A stretch of 64,000 nt of DNA from an uncultured bacterium (lineage in GTDB: Bacteria > Bacillota > Clostridia > Lachnospirales > Lachnospiraceae). Made by a program: the position numbers and the translations under genes. The notes beneath the pieces are model-generated. The model ran no database searches and was not told the origin of the DNA. It worked only from the letters and a program-made list of their open reading frames with translations. Position 1 is the first letter of the stretch. Each line of letters starts with the position of its first letter. The stretch covers positions 62,001 to 126,000 of the forward strand of contig CANSLJ010000008.1 of NCBI GenBank assembly GCA_947647735.1, in the 5' to 3' direction. This document shows, piece after piece, positions 8,682 through 16,738 of the stretch.

Positions 8682-9623
8682 ATGCCAGAAAAAAACATTA
8701 TCGGCAGCAAGCTGTGGGATGAGATCCTGAAAGCCATAGTTTATGTTATGCCAAAACAATTATTCCCGCTCATTAAGGAAGTTTACGGAATAGAATATCC
8801 TCCTGATACACCTGTCAGGCTTCTTGGCACAGAACATTCTACTTACACAAATAACACAGAAGCTTCTCCCTCATCCAACCTGATGGACATCTCCCTTTTG
8901 ATTGCAGACAAAGACTACTTCCACATCGAATGCCAGATGGAAAATGATAAGATAATGGTGATCCGCATGATCTCCTACGATCTGCATTATGCTATTGAAC
9001 ACTGTATCTCAAAAGATCATTTAGCAGATGAGCTCATCATCCGTTTTCCACATTCTTTTGTGCTCTATCCCGGACAGAACAAAAACCTTCCGGACAGCCT
9101 GCAGTGCCGGATCATATTTCAGGATGACAGCGAACATATTTACCGGATTCCCGCCGTCAAAATTCAGTCCTATTCTCTGGAAGAAATCCATGAAAAGCAT
9201 CTGAATCTGTTCATCCCCTATCTGCTGCTCAGATTAAACCCCCGCATCACTTCAAAAAAGTATCCTCTTTCTAAAAAAGAATTGACAGCTTTTTTGAATG
9301 AGATTATAGTAATATTACAAGAGGACTTAACTAATGGATATTTAACAAAACAGGAATGTAATGATTTTATCAATCTGCTGGTCCAGGCATCCGGACATGT
9401 ATTCTTTCATTGCCCTGAATATCACAAGGAGGTACTCCGTATGACAAAACCGTTAATTTATCTTCCCAGTATGCAGATCATGGATCTGGAGGCCCGTATT
9501 GCAGAAATGAATTCCGCCTTGGCTGAAAAAGATTCTGCTCTAGCTGAAAAGGATTCCACTATAGCTGAAAAAGATTCGGAAATCGCAGCCCTTCGGGCAG
9601 CGCTTGAATCCTTGACGCACTAA
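8682..9623 (+). CDS. Rpn-family recombination-promoting nuclease
   Basis: A 313-residue PD-(D/E)XK-type protein (transposase_31/Rpn family). The nuclease core is visible at about residues 67-110: MDISLLIAD, then FHIECQMEND, supplying the acidic residue and the E-x-Q pair. The C-terminal 60 residues are a separate helical tail with near-identical heptads (SALAEKD, SALAEKD, STIAEKD) that should form a coiled coil. AAAGGAC precedes ATG 8682. In this family the tail mediates oligomerisation, and E. coli homologues are reported to act in phage defence. A strong internal start at 9441 is annotated separately. It stands alone between its own promoter and a terminator. Confidence 0.8.
   Translation: MPEKNIIGSKLWDEILKAIVYVMPKQLFPLIKEVYGIEYPPDTPVRLLGTEHSTYTNNTEASPSSNLMDISLLIADKDYFHIECQMENDKIMVIRMISYDLHYAIEHCISKDHLADELIIRFPHSFVLYPGQNKNLPDSLQCRIIFQDDSEHIYRIPAVKIQSYSLEEIHEKHLNLFIPYLLLRLNPRITSKKYPLSKKELTAFLNEIIVILQEDLTNGYLTKQECNDFINLLVQASGHVFFHCPEYHKEVLRMTKPLIYLPSMQIMDLEARIAEMNSALAEKDSALAEKDSTIAEKDSEIAALRAALESLTH
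9441..9623 (+). CDS. Intragenic C-terminal product of the Rpn gene (predicted)
   Basis: Inside the Rpn gene, AAGGAGGT (9426-9433) lies eight bases before an in-frame ATG at 9441 (residue 254). Starting there gives a 60-residue protein consisting only of the heptad-repeat coiled coil, without the nuclease core. As I recall from the literature, E. coli rpnA encodes such a short intragenic product that inhibits the full-length toxin. The ribosome binding site here is stronger than that of the full-length gene, which supports real use. No expression evidence is available. Confidence 0.55.
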   Translation: MTKPLIYLPSMQIMDLEARIAEMNSALAEKDSALAEKDSTIAEKDSEIAALRAALESLTH

Positions 9624-9625
9624 GC

Positions 9626-9669
9626 CTTGCCTGCGGTAATCTGGCATGAAAATCCTTACCACAGGCAGG
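9626..9669 (+). terminator. Terminator of the Rpn gene
   Basis: CTTGCCTGCGGTAA (9626-9639) pairs with TTACCACAGGCAGG (9656-9669) at 12 of 14 positions, followed by TTTATATT. It begins three bases after the stop codon. Confidence 0.7.
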
Positions 9670-9943
9670 TTTATATTCATCAATACATTTTCCAGACGAT
9701 TTTCCGCATTATATCTACACTTTTTCGGACGATCTTATCTCCTTCAATTACATTTTCAATCAAATCTGTACTCGTATCACTCTTTATCAAAAAATCACAA
9801 TTATCCGTGTTCACTGTGCTTTTGGTAAAACATAAACATCTGTCCCCAAATAAAAATGCTAAAATAGATAAAAACCTTCGCACATTTTACCCCTCACACC
9901 CGTTAATCATAATAGATGGAAAACCACAAGGAGCCAGCAGACC
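9670..9943. other. Gene-free AT-rich spacer
   Basis: AT-rich spacer between the Rpn terminator and the sigma-factor gene. The reading frames here are short, low in complexity and lack ribosome binding sites. A TAAAAT box at 9860-9865 may belong to the sigma operon promoter, but no matching -35 is seen. Confidence 0.5.
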
Positions 9944-10417
9944 ATGTCCATGGATATCGAGAAGCAGTATGACCGGATCTACCGCTACTGCTACTTCAAG
10001 CTGAAAAACCGGGAGCGCGCCGAGGATATCACGCAGGAAACCTTCCTCCGGTATCTGGAGCGCTACCACTTTGTCTCCCCGGAGACAGCACTCAAATATT
10101 TATATACGATCGCCCGGAATCTCTGCATCGATGAATACAGAAAGCCCGCCGTCGTCCCTCTGGAGGAAAACACCGGAGGGGACACTGCTGGAATGACTTT
10201 TGAGGAGGATGCTTTGCTGACAAATCTTACGCTCCATCTGGTATTGCAGGAGATGACGCAGGAGGAACAGGAACTCCTGCTGCTCCGGTATGTCAACGAA
10301 GTACCGACCTCTGTGATCGCAAAGCTTTACGGCATCTCCCGCTTCGCCCTGCGCCGAAGGCTTCTTGCGGCATCTGAAAAGTTAAAAAAGAAACTCGGAA
10401 AGGAGGATTTCTCATGA
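9944..10417 (+). CDS. ECF-type sigma-70 family RNA polymerase sigma factor
   Basis: A 157-residue two-domain sigma factor. Region 2 spans about residues 8-70 (YRYCYFKLKNRERAEDITQE, then TIARNLCIDEYRK) and region 4 about residues 95-150 (LLLLRYVNEVPTSVIAKLYG, followed by a recognition helix). AAGGAG lies ten bases before ATG 9944; ATG 9950 is a near-equivalent start. It overlaps the next gene as ATGA and leads an ABC exporter operon, so it probably drives that operon, as in bacitracin-type resistance modules. No classical anti-sigma domain is recognised; the membrane protein next to it is the only candidate. Confidence 0.85.
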   Translation: MSMDIEKQYDRIYRYCYFKLKNRERAEDITQETFLRYLERYHFVSPETALKYLYTIARNLCIDEYRKPAVVPLEENTGGDTAGMTFEEDALLTNLTLHLVLQEMTQEEQELLLLRYVNEVPTSVIAKLYGISRFALRRRLLAASEKLKKKLGKEDFS

Positions 10418-11121
10418 GACACACACTGAAAGAAGAATTAAAAAAAGCGTTTGAAGCACCCGCCCCCAGGCGGAAAGCGGTATTTCTGCAGACAGTAAAG
10501 CCTGCGGGATTACACTTTTTTGATTTCGTCCTGATACAGGCAGGCTATATCCGCATATGGATCTGGGGCATCTCTTTTCTTGTTTTTGCCATCTCTCTCT
10601 TTTGCAGCCTTGCCCTCTCTCTCGACATGCTCTGGGCGATCTCAGCCTCCATGCCGCTACTTGCACTTATGATGATCGCCGAGACCGGGCGCTCCGCACA
10701 TTACAAAATGGCGGAACTGGAGACAGCTTCCAGATTTTCCTTAAAGAGCGTCATTCTTGCCCGCCTCTGCGTTCTGGGCCTGGGCAATCTGGTGCTCCTC
10801 TGCCTACTGCTCCCCATCGCTCTCCGAAACAGTTACGTGTCCCCTTTGCAGGCGGGATTTTATATCATCACCCCCTTTTTGCTGACTGCCTTTCTCTGTC
10901 TGCACATCCTCCGCAGACGGCGTGAACCGGAAGCCCTCTATCTGTGCATCGGGACATCCGCCGGTATCAGCTCGTTTATCTTTCCGCTCCGCCAAATGCT
11001 TCCGGCACTGTATGAGGAGTGCTCGCTCATAAGCTGGATCCTTGCCGCAGCGTTTCTCGGTATCGGCGTTATAAAACAATATCAAAATCTCATCAACGAG
11101 GAGGCACCTGTATGGAACTGA
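10414..11121 (+). CDS. Six-helix membrane protein in sigma/ABC operon
   Basis: A 235-residue protein. A charged cytoplasmic N-terminus of about 40 residues precedes about six transmembrane segments (for example LVFAISLFCSLALSL and LVLLCLLLPIAL). Family not recognised. The coupled position after a sigma factor and before an ABC ATPase suggests an anti-sigma-like sensor or a transporter subunit. Its stop lies inside the following ATPase gene. Confidence 0.6.
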   Translation: MRHTLKEELKKAFEAPAPRRKAVFLQTVKPAGLHFFDFVLIQAGYIRIWIWGISFLVFAISLFCSLALSLDMLWAISASMPLLALMMIAETGRSAHYKMAELETASRFSLKSVILARLCVLGLGNLVLLCLLLPIALRNSYVSPLQAGFYIITPFLLTAFLCLHILRRRREPEALYLCIGTSAGISSFIFPLRQMLPALYEECSLISWILAAAFLGIGVIKQYQNLINEEAPVWN

Positions 11122-11807
11122 CCATCGACCGGATATCAAAACAATATCAAAACAAGATTGCCGTGGACCGGATTTCCCTGCATCTTGGCAAGGGCGTCCA
11201 CGGACTGCTGGGTGCCAACGGCGCCGGCAAAACCACTCTGATGCGCATGATCTGCGGTATTTTAAAACCCGACAGCGGCACGATCGCCTTCGACAAAATC
11301 CCTGCGGAGGCGGAAGCCTACCGCGCCGTTTTAGGCTATCTGCCTCAGGACTTCGGCTATTACCCGGAATTTACCGGAACAGACTTTCTGCTCTACCTCG
11401 CCGCCCTCAAGGGCATCCCGAAAGAAAAGGCAAAACAAAAAACGGAGGAACTGCTGGAACTTGTCTCCTTATCCGATATGTCCCGAAAAAAGATCAAAAC
11501 TTTTTCCGGCGGTATGAAACAAAGGCTCGGCATCGCCCAGGCTCTGCTGAATGATCCAAAGCTCCTGGTTCTGGATGAACCGACAGCCGGCCTTGATCCA
11601 GCGGAGCGCGTGCGTTTTCGCGATCTGATCGAAGGGCTCGGAAAAAACAGCATTGTATTATTATCCACACACATCGTATCTGATATCGAACATATCGCCG
11701 ACCAGGTCCTTATCATGAAGGAAGGACAGCTTATCTATCAGGGTAAGCGTGAGGAGAACAGCGGCGATCTGGAAAGCTTTTATCTGGAACAGCAAAGAGG
11801 GAGGTAA
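11112..11807 (+). CDS. ABC transporter ATP-binding protein
   Basis: A 231-residue single nucleotide-binding domain: Walker A GANGAGKTT (residues about 35-43), Q-loop LPQDFGYY, signature FSGGMKQRLG, Walker B LLVLDEPTAGLDP and switch histidine STHIV. It resembles BcrA/CcmA-type exporters. ATG 11112 is chosen because homology begins there and GAGG lies before it; the longer frame upstream is overlap with the preceding gene. It energises the permease encoded next. Confidence 0.9.
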   Translation: MELTIDRISKQYQNKIAVDRISLHLGKGVHGLLGANGAGKTTLMRMICGILKPDSGTIAFDKIPAEAEAYRAVLGYLPQDFGYYPEFTGTDFLLYLAALKGIPKEKAKQKTEELLELVSLSDMSRKKIKTFSGGMKQRLGIAQALLNDPKLLVLDEPTAGLDPAERVRFRDLIEGLGKNSIVLLSTHIVSDIEHIADQVLIMKEGQLIYQGKREENSGDLESFYLEQQRGR

Positions 11808-11811
11808 TTTT

Positions 11812-13023
11812 ATGGAAATTCTGAAAACACTTTACAAATACGAACTGAAAAAAATAATCGGAAGAAAAATATGCCGGATCACGCTGCTCCTTTGCCTGTC
11901 TGTCATTCTCTTTCTTTCCGTTATGCAGCTCGGCGGAAAATCCTACGTGGACGGGGAAGTGGCAGATACCCACTACCACATGTTCCGGGTGGATCAGGCG
12001 TATGAGAGAGCGCTCTCCGGCAGAGCCATCGATGACACGCTCCTGCGTGAGACGATGGATGCCTACCGACAGATCCCGGATCCGGAAGGCAGATATACCC
12101 TGACCGACGAATACCAGACTTACGCCCGCCCCTATTCCGCGATCTGTCAGCTCATCAGCCGATGGACCACCCTTGACCTTCTGACGGATATCCTGAGAGC
12201 CGATCCGGATGAAGAGGCCTTTTATCAGGCAAGACAGGATTTCCTGCGGGAGCATTGGCAAAACTATCTTCTGACCGACAGGGAAAAAGAATTCTGGTCC
12301 CGCAAGGAAACCGAAATCCATACCCCTTTTACCTACTATTATCACGAAGGATACACCATGCTGTCCAAAAGCTTTAACTCTCTCTGCATACTGATCCCTC
12401 TCTTTATCGCCGTATGCCTCTCCGGCGTATTTCCGGAGGAACATACCAGGCGCACCGACCAGCTCATCCTCTCCAGCGCGAAAGGGAAAAATACGGTCTA
12501 CCTCGCAAAGATCCTCGCCGGCATCACAGTCTCCTTTGCAGGCACCTTCCTTATGCTTCTCACATCCGTAGCGTTATGCCTCGGCATTTACGGAACAGAC
12601 GGCTTCGGAATGCAGATGCAGGTGACGCCCTACCCCTTTTCCTATCCGATGACGATCGGAGAGGCATGCCTGATCATGGGCGGTGTCGCTCTCATCCTCT
12701 CCGTCTTTATCAGTGTCTTTGTCATGATATTGTCAGAGACTTTGCACAGCAGCATTGCCGCGCTCGCTGTTTCCTCCGCGCTGATCCTTCTAAGCGTCTC
12801 TCTCAACCTGCCGCCGCAATATCGGATCATCGCACAGATATGGAACTGGCTTCCCTTTTCCTTTCTGAATATATGGAACATTTTCGATGTGAGAACGCTT
12901 CCCCTCTTCGGACACTGCCTGGTCTCATGGCAGATCGTTCCAATCCTCTACCTTCTTTCTGCTGTGCTGCTGGCGGCGGGCGGAAGAAAAATATATCAAA
13001 AATACCAGATCTCAGGACGGTAA
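11812..13023 (+). CDS. ABC-2 type transporter permease
   Basis: A 403-residue membrane protein. One N-terminal transmembrane helix (residues about 20-38) is followed by an extracytoplasmic domain of about 170 residues and then roughly six C-terminal helices beginning at LCILIPLFIAVCLSGVF. This is the ABC-2 exporter layout. GGGAGG lies before ATG 11812. It is the last gene of the sigma/membrane protein/ATPase/permease operon, closed by a terminator. The substrate is not predictable. Confidence 0.75.
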   Translation: MEILKTLYKYELKKIIGRKICRITLLLCLSVILFLSVMQLGGKSYVDGEVADTHYHMFRVDQAYERALSGRAIDDTLLRETMDAYRQIPDPEGRYTLTDEYQTYARPYSAICQLISRWTTLDLLTDILRADPDEEAFYQARQDFLREHWQNYLLTDREKEFWSRKETEIHTPFTYYYHEGYTMLSKSFNSLCILIPLFIAVCLSGVFPEEHTRRTDQLILSSAKGKNTVYLAKILAGITVSFAGTFLMLLTSVALCLGIYGTDGFGMQMQVTPYPFSYPMTIGEACLIMGGVALILSVFISVFVMILSETLHSSIAALAVSSALILLSVSLNLPPQYRIIAQIWNWLPFSFLNIWNIFDVRTLPLFGHCLVSWQIVPILYLLSAVLLAAGGRKIYQKYQISGR

Positions 13024-13046
13024 AATAATGAGCTCCGCGAACTCGA

Positions 13047-13086
13047 AAAGCCGGATATCTCTTCCACATAACAGACATCCGGCTTT
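13047..13086. terminator. Bidirectional terminator
   Basis: AAAGCCGGAT (13047-13056) pairs with ATCCGGCTTT (13077-13086), with A-rich sequence before and CCCCTTTT after. It serves the rightward ABC operon and can serve the leftward radical SAM operon. Confidence 0.75.
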
Positions 13087-13093
13087 CCCCTTT

Positions 13094-14149
13094 TCATTTC
13101 ACATCCATCAAAATCTCCTCGGTCGGAATCCAAGAGCCGCTGAGCACACCGTTCGTATGAAACACCATCTCATACACCACATCCCGGTGCCTGCTTTTTT
13201 CCCGATACTGCTGCTCTAAATCCGCCGATTCCCCGGCGATCCGGCATCCGTGATAATCGTACAGTTCCACATAATAATAGTATCCCAGCAGATTCATATA
13301 AGGCGTGATCTCCGGATCCCGCTCCATCTCCTCCCAAACCTCGTTCAGGTCAACCTTGTTTTTATCACAGTACGCGATCTTTTCCAGATTCACCGCCTTA
13401 TGGTCATAGTCCATCAACTGACGGAAAATAAAATTGTCAACACCGTACTGCCTGTAAAAATCCACATACTCCTTGATCCCCGCAGCATTATGTACCGCCG
13501 GTTTCAACAGGATACAGCTCATGCGGATGCGCATGTTTCCCTTCCCGGCTGCTTTTGCGATCTGCCGGATATCCTCATTGGAACAATAGCTGTCATCCGC
13601 CCCATAGCGCATAATCTCCCTGTTTTTCTCCTCGTCCACACATACCCTGCTGATATTCAGATGATCAAACCCCCGTTCCATCAGATGTGTCGCAATGGTC
13701 TTTCCCTCCGTCACACGGAGCAATCCGCTGCCGTTTGTCGTGATGGTCCGCTTCCGAAAACCGAGTTCATCCACCATACGGATGATCGGAAGAAGCCTTG
13801 GCGAGATGGTCGGCTCGCCTCCGGTTATGCTGACGCTGGGATTCAGGGGACGGATCGCCTCCAGCACCTCCCTGAGCCGTGCCAGATACCGCTGATCCTC
13901 CCTGATATGCTCCTTCTGATAAAGCTGTTTTCTGTGCTCATAGCGAAGCTGTGCCACACAGAACCGGCAGTCCGCATTGCATTCATCATCCACAAAAATA
14001 CTCAGATTCAGATTTTGGTAGGCTTTCCTTTCCCCCGCCTCAAAATGCCACGGGACAAGCTCATAATCGTATATATTGTAATCCGCCTGCCTCTGATACC
14101 GCAGGCTCCGGTCAAATCTGACCTCTCTCTCCGCTCCCACTTTTACCAT
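13094..14149 (-). CDS. Radical SAM protein (third of three)
   Basis: About 351 residues from ATG 14149. The 4Fe-4S cluster motif is Cys57-x3-Cys61-x2-Cys64 (CNADCRFC). The SAM-binding GGE is at SITGGEPT and a TTNGSGLL strand follows, as in MoaA-like radical SAM enzymes. It begins inside the end of the preceding radical SAM gene (ATATGGTAA overlap), so translation is coupled. It resembles that neighbour (NLN before the cysteines, GGEPT, TNGxGLL), suggesting duplication. No auxiliary-cluster SPASM domain is evident. Substrate unknown; see the operon finding. Confidence 0.85.
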   Translation of the reverse strand: MVKVGAEREVRFDRSLRYQRQADYNIYDYELVPWHFEAGERKAYQNLNLSIFVDDECNADCRFCVAQLRYEHRKQLYQKEHIREDQRYLARLREVLEAIRPLNPSVSITGGEPTISPRLLPIIRMVDELGFRKRTITTNGSGLLRVTEGKTIATHLMERGFDHLNISRVCVDEEKNREIMRYGADDSYCSNEDIRQIAKAAGKGNMRIRMSCILLKPAVHNAAGIKEYVDFYRQYGVDNFIFRQLMDYDHKAVNLEKIAYCDKNKVDLNEVWEEMERDPEITPYMNLLGYYYYVELYDYHGCRIAGESADLEQQYREKSRHRDVVYEMVFHTNGVLSGSWIPTEEILMDVK

Positions 14150-15150
14150 ATTGTCCGCAGCTCTCCTTCCTCGTAGATCAGGGACGTCACCAGCTCTTCC
14201 CCTTCCTCCGCACAACCCTTTTGTGCCTTCCCGGGTTTTCCCTGATAATGCTTGATCAGTTTATCTCCGAAACTATAGATATCCACATCATATACCATGC
14301 CATGCGCTGTCTTTAAAAGTTCCATGTCCTGTTCCTGTTTCATTTCTGTCACAATATCCGAAACCGATATATATTCTTTATTTTTATCATCTGCCATAAC
14401 ATCTGATACATGTTTTTTATCCCTGTCAGCCGTTTCCGAAACAACGGTGCTCTTCTTCGGAGGAATGATCTCCCTGAACAAAAAAGAGGTAATTCCATAC
14501 GTCCCATAAAAATCCATATATTCCCTGATCTTCTCCCAGCTGTCCACCGAACCCTCCAGCAGATTACAGCTCAGCCTGAGATCCATGTCATTTACCTCCG
14601 CAAAAACCGCCGCCTGACTGATCCCGCCGTTCCTTATCGTATCTCCGCGAAAGATCCGCCGGTTTTCCGCTTCGTCCACTGCCATTCTGCTCAGACTGAT
14701 ATTATAAATGCAGCCCGTTTCCTTCATATACTGCATCAACGGCTTTCCATCGACCCGCTTCAAAAGCCCCGTACCGTTTGTGGAAAAGGTCCGGTGAGAA
14801 AATCCATATTTCTTTACCATTTCCAGCACATGGATCAATCTTTCCGGGTACAGTGTCGGCTCCCCGCCTGTGATCGTGATCTCCACCGGAAGCCCTCTTA
14901 AACGCTTCATCACAGCTTCCAGCCCTGCCAGATATGCCTCGTCACCGATCTGCTTTTTCATCCTCTTTCCCTGAAAAAAACAGAATCCGCAATCGCAGTT
15001 ACACATCCGCCCGATCACAATATTCAGATTGCAGGGACTATACATCTTCCGCTTCTTTCCCTGTATCTCCAGTTCCCAGATCCCCGCAGTTTCCAGGTTA
15101 TGCCGCTCTGTCAGGAGCTTTTTCCTGTCCGTTATTTTCAGCGTGTTCAA
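14143..15150 (-). CDS. Radical SAM protein (second of three)
   Basis: 335 residues with Cys50-x3-Cys54-x2-Cys57 (CNCDCGFC; an extra cysteine at 52), TITGGEPT and STNGTGLL. It is a MoaA-like radical SAM protein with a charged, low-complexity insert around residues 240-270 (SETADRDKKHVSDVMADDK) before its last part. The start is TTG at 15150 with AGAGG seven bases upstream; no ATG occurs before residue 36. The sequence just upstream is a degenerate tandem repeat. Confidence 0.85.
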   Translation of the reverse strand: MNTLKITDRKKLLTERHNLETAGIWELEIQGKKRKMYSPCNLNIVIGRMCNCDCGFCFFQGKRMKKQIGDEAYLAGLEAVMKRLRGLPVEITITGGEPTLYPERLIHVLEMVKKYGFSHRTFSTNGTGLLKRVDGKPLMQYMKETGCIYNISLSRMAVDEAENRRIFRGDTIRNGGISQAAVFAEVNDMDLRLSCNLLEGSVDSWEKIREYMDFYGTYGITSFLFREIIPPKKSTVVSETADRDKKHVSDVMADDKNKEYISVSDIVTEMKQEQDMELLKTAHGMVYDVDIYSFGDKLIKHYQGKPGKAQKGCAEEGEELVTSLIYEEGELRTIW

Positions 15151-15286
15151 TTCCGTACCTCTATTTCATTCCCGCTTCTGGCAATCACTTCCATGCCTCT
15201 CTTTTCATCCCCGCCTTTGACGGTCACTTCCATACCTCTCTTTTCATCTCTGCTTCCATCAGTCAGCTCCACACCTCTTTTTCATA
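15145..15286 (-). repeat. Degenerate tandem repeat of a gene 3' end (38-39 bp units)
   Basis: On the minus strand four units begin at 15286, 15248, 15209 and 15170, each starting (T/G/A)ATGAAA, then AGAGG, TGGA and TGA. Unit one is the actual end of the first radical SAM gene (codons YEKEVWS and stop). The last unit contains the start of the second radical SAM gene. Units two and three are about 85% identical. Confidence 0.8.
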
Positions 15287-15961
15287 CTCACTTCTTGCGA
15301 TCAGATCCATCCCGAAAGACGTTCCATCCGATGCGAAAAGTTCAAACTCCTCGATATTCTGCACGATCACCGGTTTCCTGTAATCACTGCTTTCCGACAA
15401 TCTCCCATAAGATTGTAAATAGTAAATATTGGAATGACTGAGGAGAAGCTTATCCTGCTCCACTTCCTCCCGCAGTGCCTCATCCCCCTGCTTTCGAAGC
15501 CGCACATTGCATGTAATCTTAACGTCCGGAATAAACTCTGCGGCAAATATCAGATTTCTTATCTGATCCAAATGCCCGCTGTTTTCCTTGATCAGCCAGT
15601 AATTGATGGATATTTTAATTTCCAGCGGAATTCCGTATTCACCGGAAAACATCACAAGGCGTTTTTGATGTACAGGAAGCAACATCCCGTTTGTCAAGAT
15701 CAATATCTTTCTGCATCGCTTCGTGAATCTGGCATATTCCAGAAACAAGTACAGATCAGGGTGCACCAGCGGTTCCCCGCCCTCTAACTGCAACTCAAAT
15801 TCCTTTTCACAGCCGTCAATGATCCCTTTATATGTCTCAAAATCCATATCCCTGCTGTTTGATACGCCGGAATACATACAGCAGAACGGACACTCTGTAT
15901 TGCATCGGTTGGTAATGTCTATGTACAGCCGTTTTCCTTTTTTTAGTTCTGTCTTGTTCAT
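15263..15961 (-). CDS. Radical SAM protein (first of three)
   Basis: A short 232-residue radical SAM protein with Cys20-x3-Cys24-x2-Cys27 (CNTECPFC) after a LYIDITNR strand, LQLEGGEPL for SAM binding and LILTNGMLL. It is smaller than its two neighbours and less similar to them; it looks like a minimal core domain. GGGGAGG lies six bases before ATG 15961. It follows the NADAR gene by 125 bases in the same direction. Substrate unknown. Confidence 0.85.
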   Translation of the reverse strand: MNKTELKKGKRLYIDITNRCNTECPFCCMYSGVSNSRDMDFETYKGIIDGCEKEFELQLEGGEPLVHPDLYLFLEYARFTKRCRKILILTNGMLLPVHQKRLVMFSGEYGIPLEIKISINYWLIKENSGHLDQIRNLIFAAEFIPDVKITCNVRLRKQGDEALREEVEQDKLLLSHSNIYYLQSYGRLSESSDYRKPVIVQNIEEFELFASDGTSFGMDLIARSEYEKEVWS

Positions 15962-16024
15962 TTCTGCCTCCCCGCCGGCTTCCTGATCACCGTCTTTCTG
16001 CTGCTTACTTTTCTCCTCATCTCA

Positions 16025-16148
16025 GCATCCGATTCCGCCTCTTTTTCCTCCGACAACAGACTCCGCACTTCTGTCAGCGCAGATCATCAATTGCTTCCGC
16101 CGTCCTTCTCCGCCAGCAGCAGATCCCGCACCTCCGTCAGCGCAAATC
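16025..16148 (-). repeat. 63 bp tandem duplication of the NADAR gene 3' end
   Basis: The last codons of the NADAR gene (ALTEVRDLLLAEKDGG) are repeated 63 bases downstream in the same frame as ALTEVRSLLSEEKEAES, after two consecutive TGA stops. Over the best 32 bases the copies match at about 26 positions. The second copy continues open for about 40 codons to just before the first radical SAM gene. Confidence 0.75.
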
Positions 16149-16656
16149 CCAGCAGATTCTTTCCCCGCCATTTCAACGGATCCTGAGCATCCGGATTTGC
16201 CTTCCCCATACCGATTCCCCAGATCCGGTCTCTCGGGCTCGCCTCCACTATAATCCGGTTTTTTGTTGTCAGAAGAAACTCCAGAAGTTCCGGATTCTGG
16301 GAAAATTTCGCCATATTTCCTCTTTTTACGATATCATAACAGCTGTTATCCCATGTTTCTTTATCAAAACCGGACACTGCCCTTCCATACCCCTTCATCT
16401 CCTTCGGATGAGACGCCTTCATGATCTCCGCAAGCATAGCCTCATCCCCGAACATCCTGGCTTTCTCCGCCATCATAAACTGCTCCGCACAGCTGTACTC
16501 CACCCCGTCCACCTGAAAGCCGCACTTCCACCACTGACTGAGACAGGCTTCGTTGATATGCCCGTCCGCCGCCGGCGTATGTCCCCAGAAAAACAGGAAT
16601 TTGAATGTCTCTCCCTCATTACAGGCTTTTTTCAGATCGTTAATATTGTAGATCAT
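16087..16656 (-). CDS. NADAR family protein (YbiA-like)
   Basis: A 189-residue NADAR protein: FFWGHTP near residue 22, SQWWKCGF, YSCAEQFMMAEKARMFGD (catalytic glutamate region), a GYGRAVSGFD stretch, and IWGIGM near residue 148. Members hydrolyse N-glycosidic bonds: YbiA acts on riboflavin precursors, and others remove ADP-ribose from modified guanine. No riboflavin genes are nearby. It leads an apparent operon with three radical SAM genes. GGGAGGAG precedes ATG 16656, and a consensus promoter lies at 16790-16762. Confidence 0.85.
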   Translation of the reverse strand: MIYNINDLKKACNEGETFKFLFFWGHTPAADGHINEACLSQWWKCGFQVDGVEYSCAEQFMMAEKARMFGDEAMLAEIMKASHPKEMKGYGRAVSGFDKETWDNSCYDIVKRGNMAKFSQNPELLEFLLTTKNRIIVEASPRDRIWGIGMGKANPDAQDPLKWRGKNLLGFALTEVRDLLLAEKDGGSN

Positions 16657-16738
16657 AAATACTCCTCCCTTCGGTTCTCTTTACCTATTATTCTACATCA
16701 TGATACTGATTTTTTATATCAGATTTATTATTTATCAC

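Noticed and set aside
9627-10004. 125-codon open frame after the Rpn gene
   Set aside because: It begins inside the Rpn terminator, has AT-rich low-complexity sequence and overlaps the sigma-factor gene in another frame.
13250-14176. 308-codon open frame on the plus strand
   Set aside because: It is antisense to the third radical SAM gene, has shadow-type composition and has no ribosome binding site.
15147-15257. Short reading frames between the first two radical SAM genes as a RiPP precursor peptide
   Set aside because: The frames are products of the tandem junction repeat, they break or shift between units, and no leader/core pattern is present. The longest runs only 28 codons from an ATG too close to its ribosome binding site.
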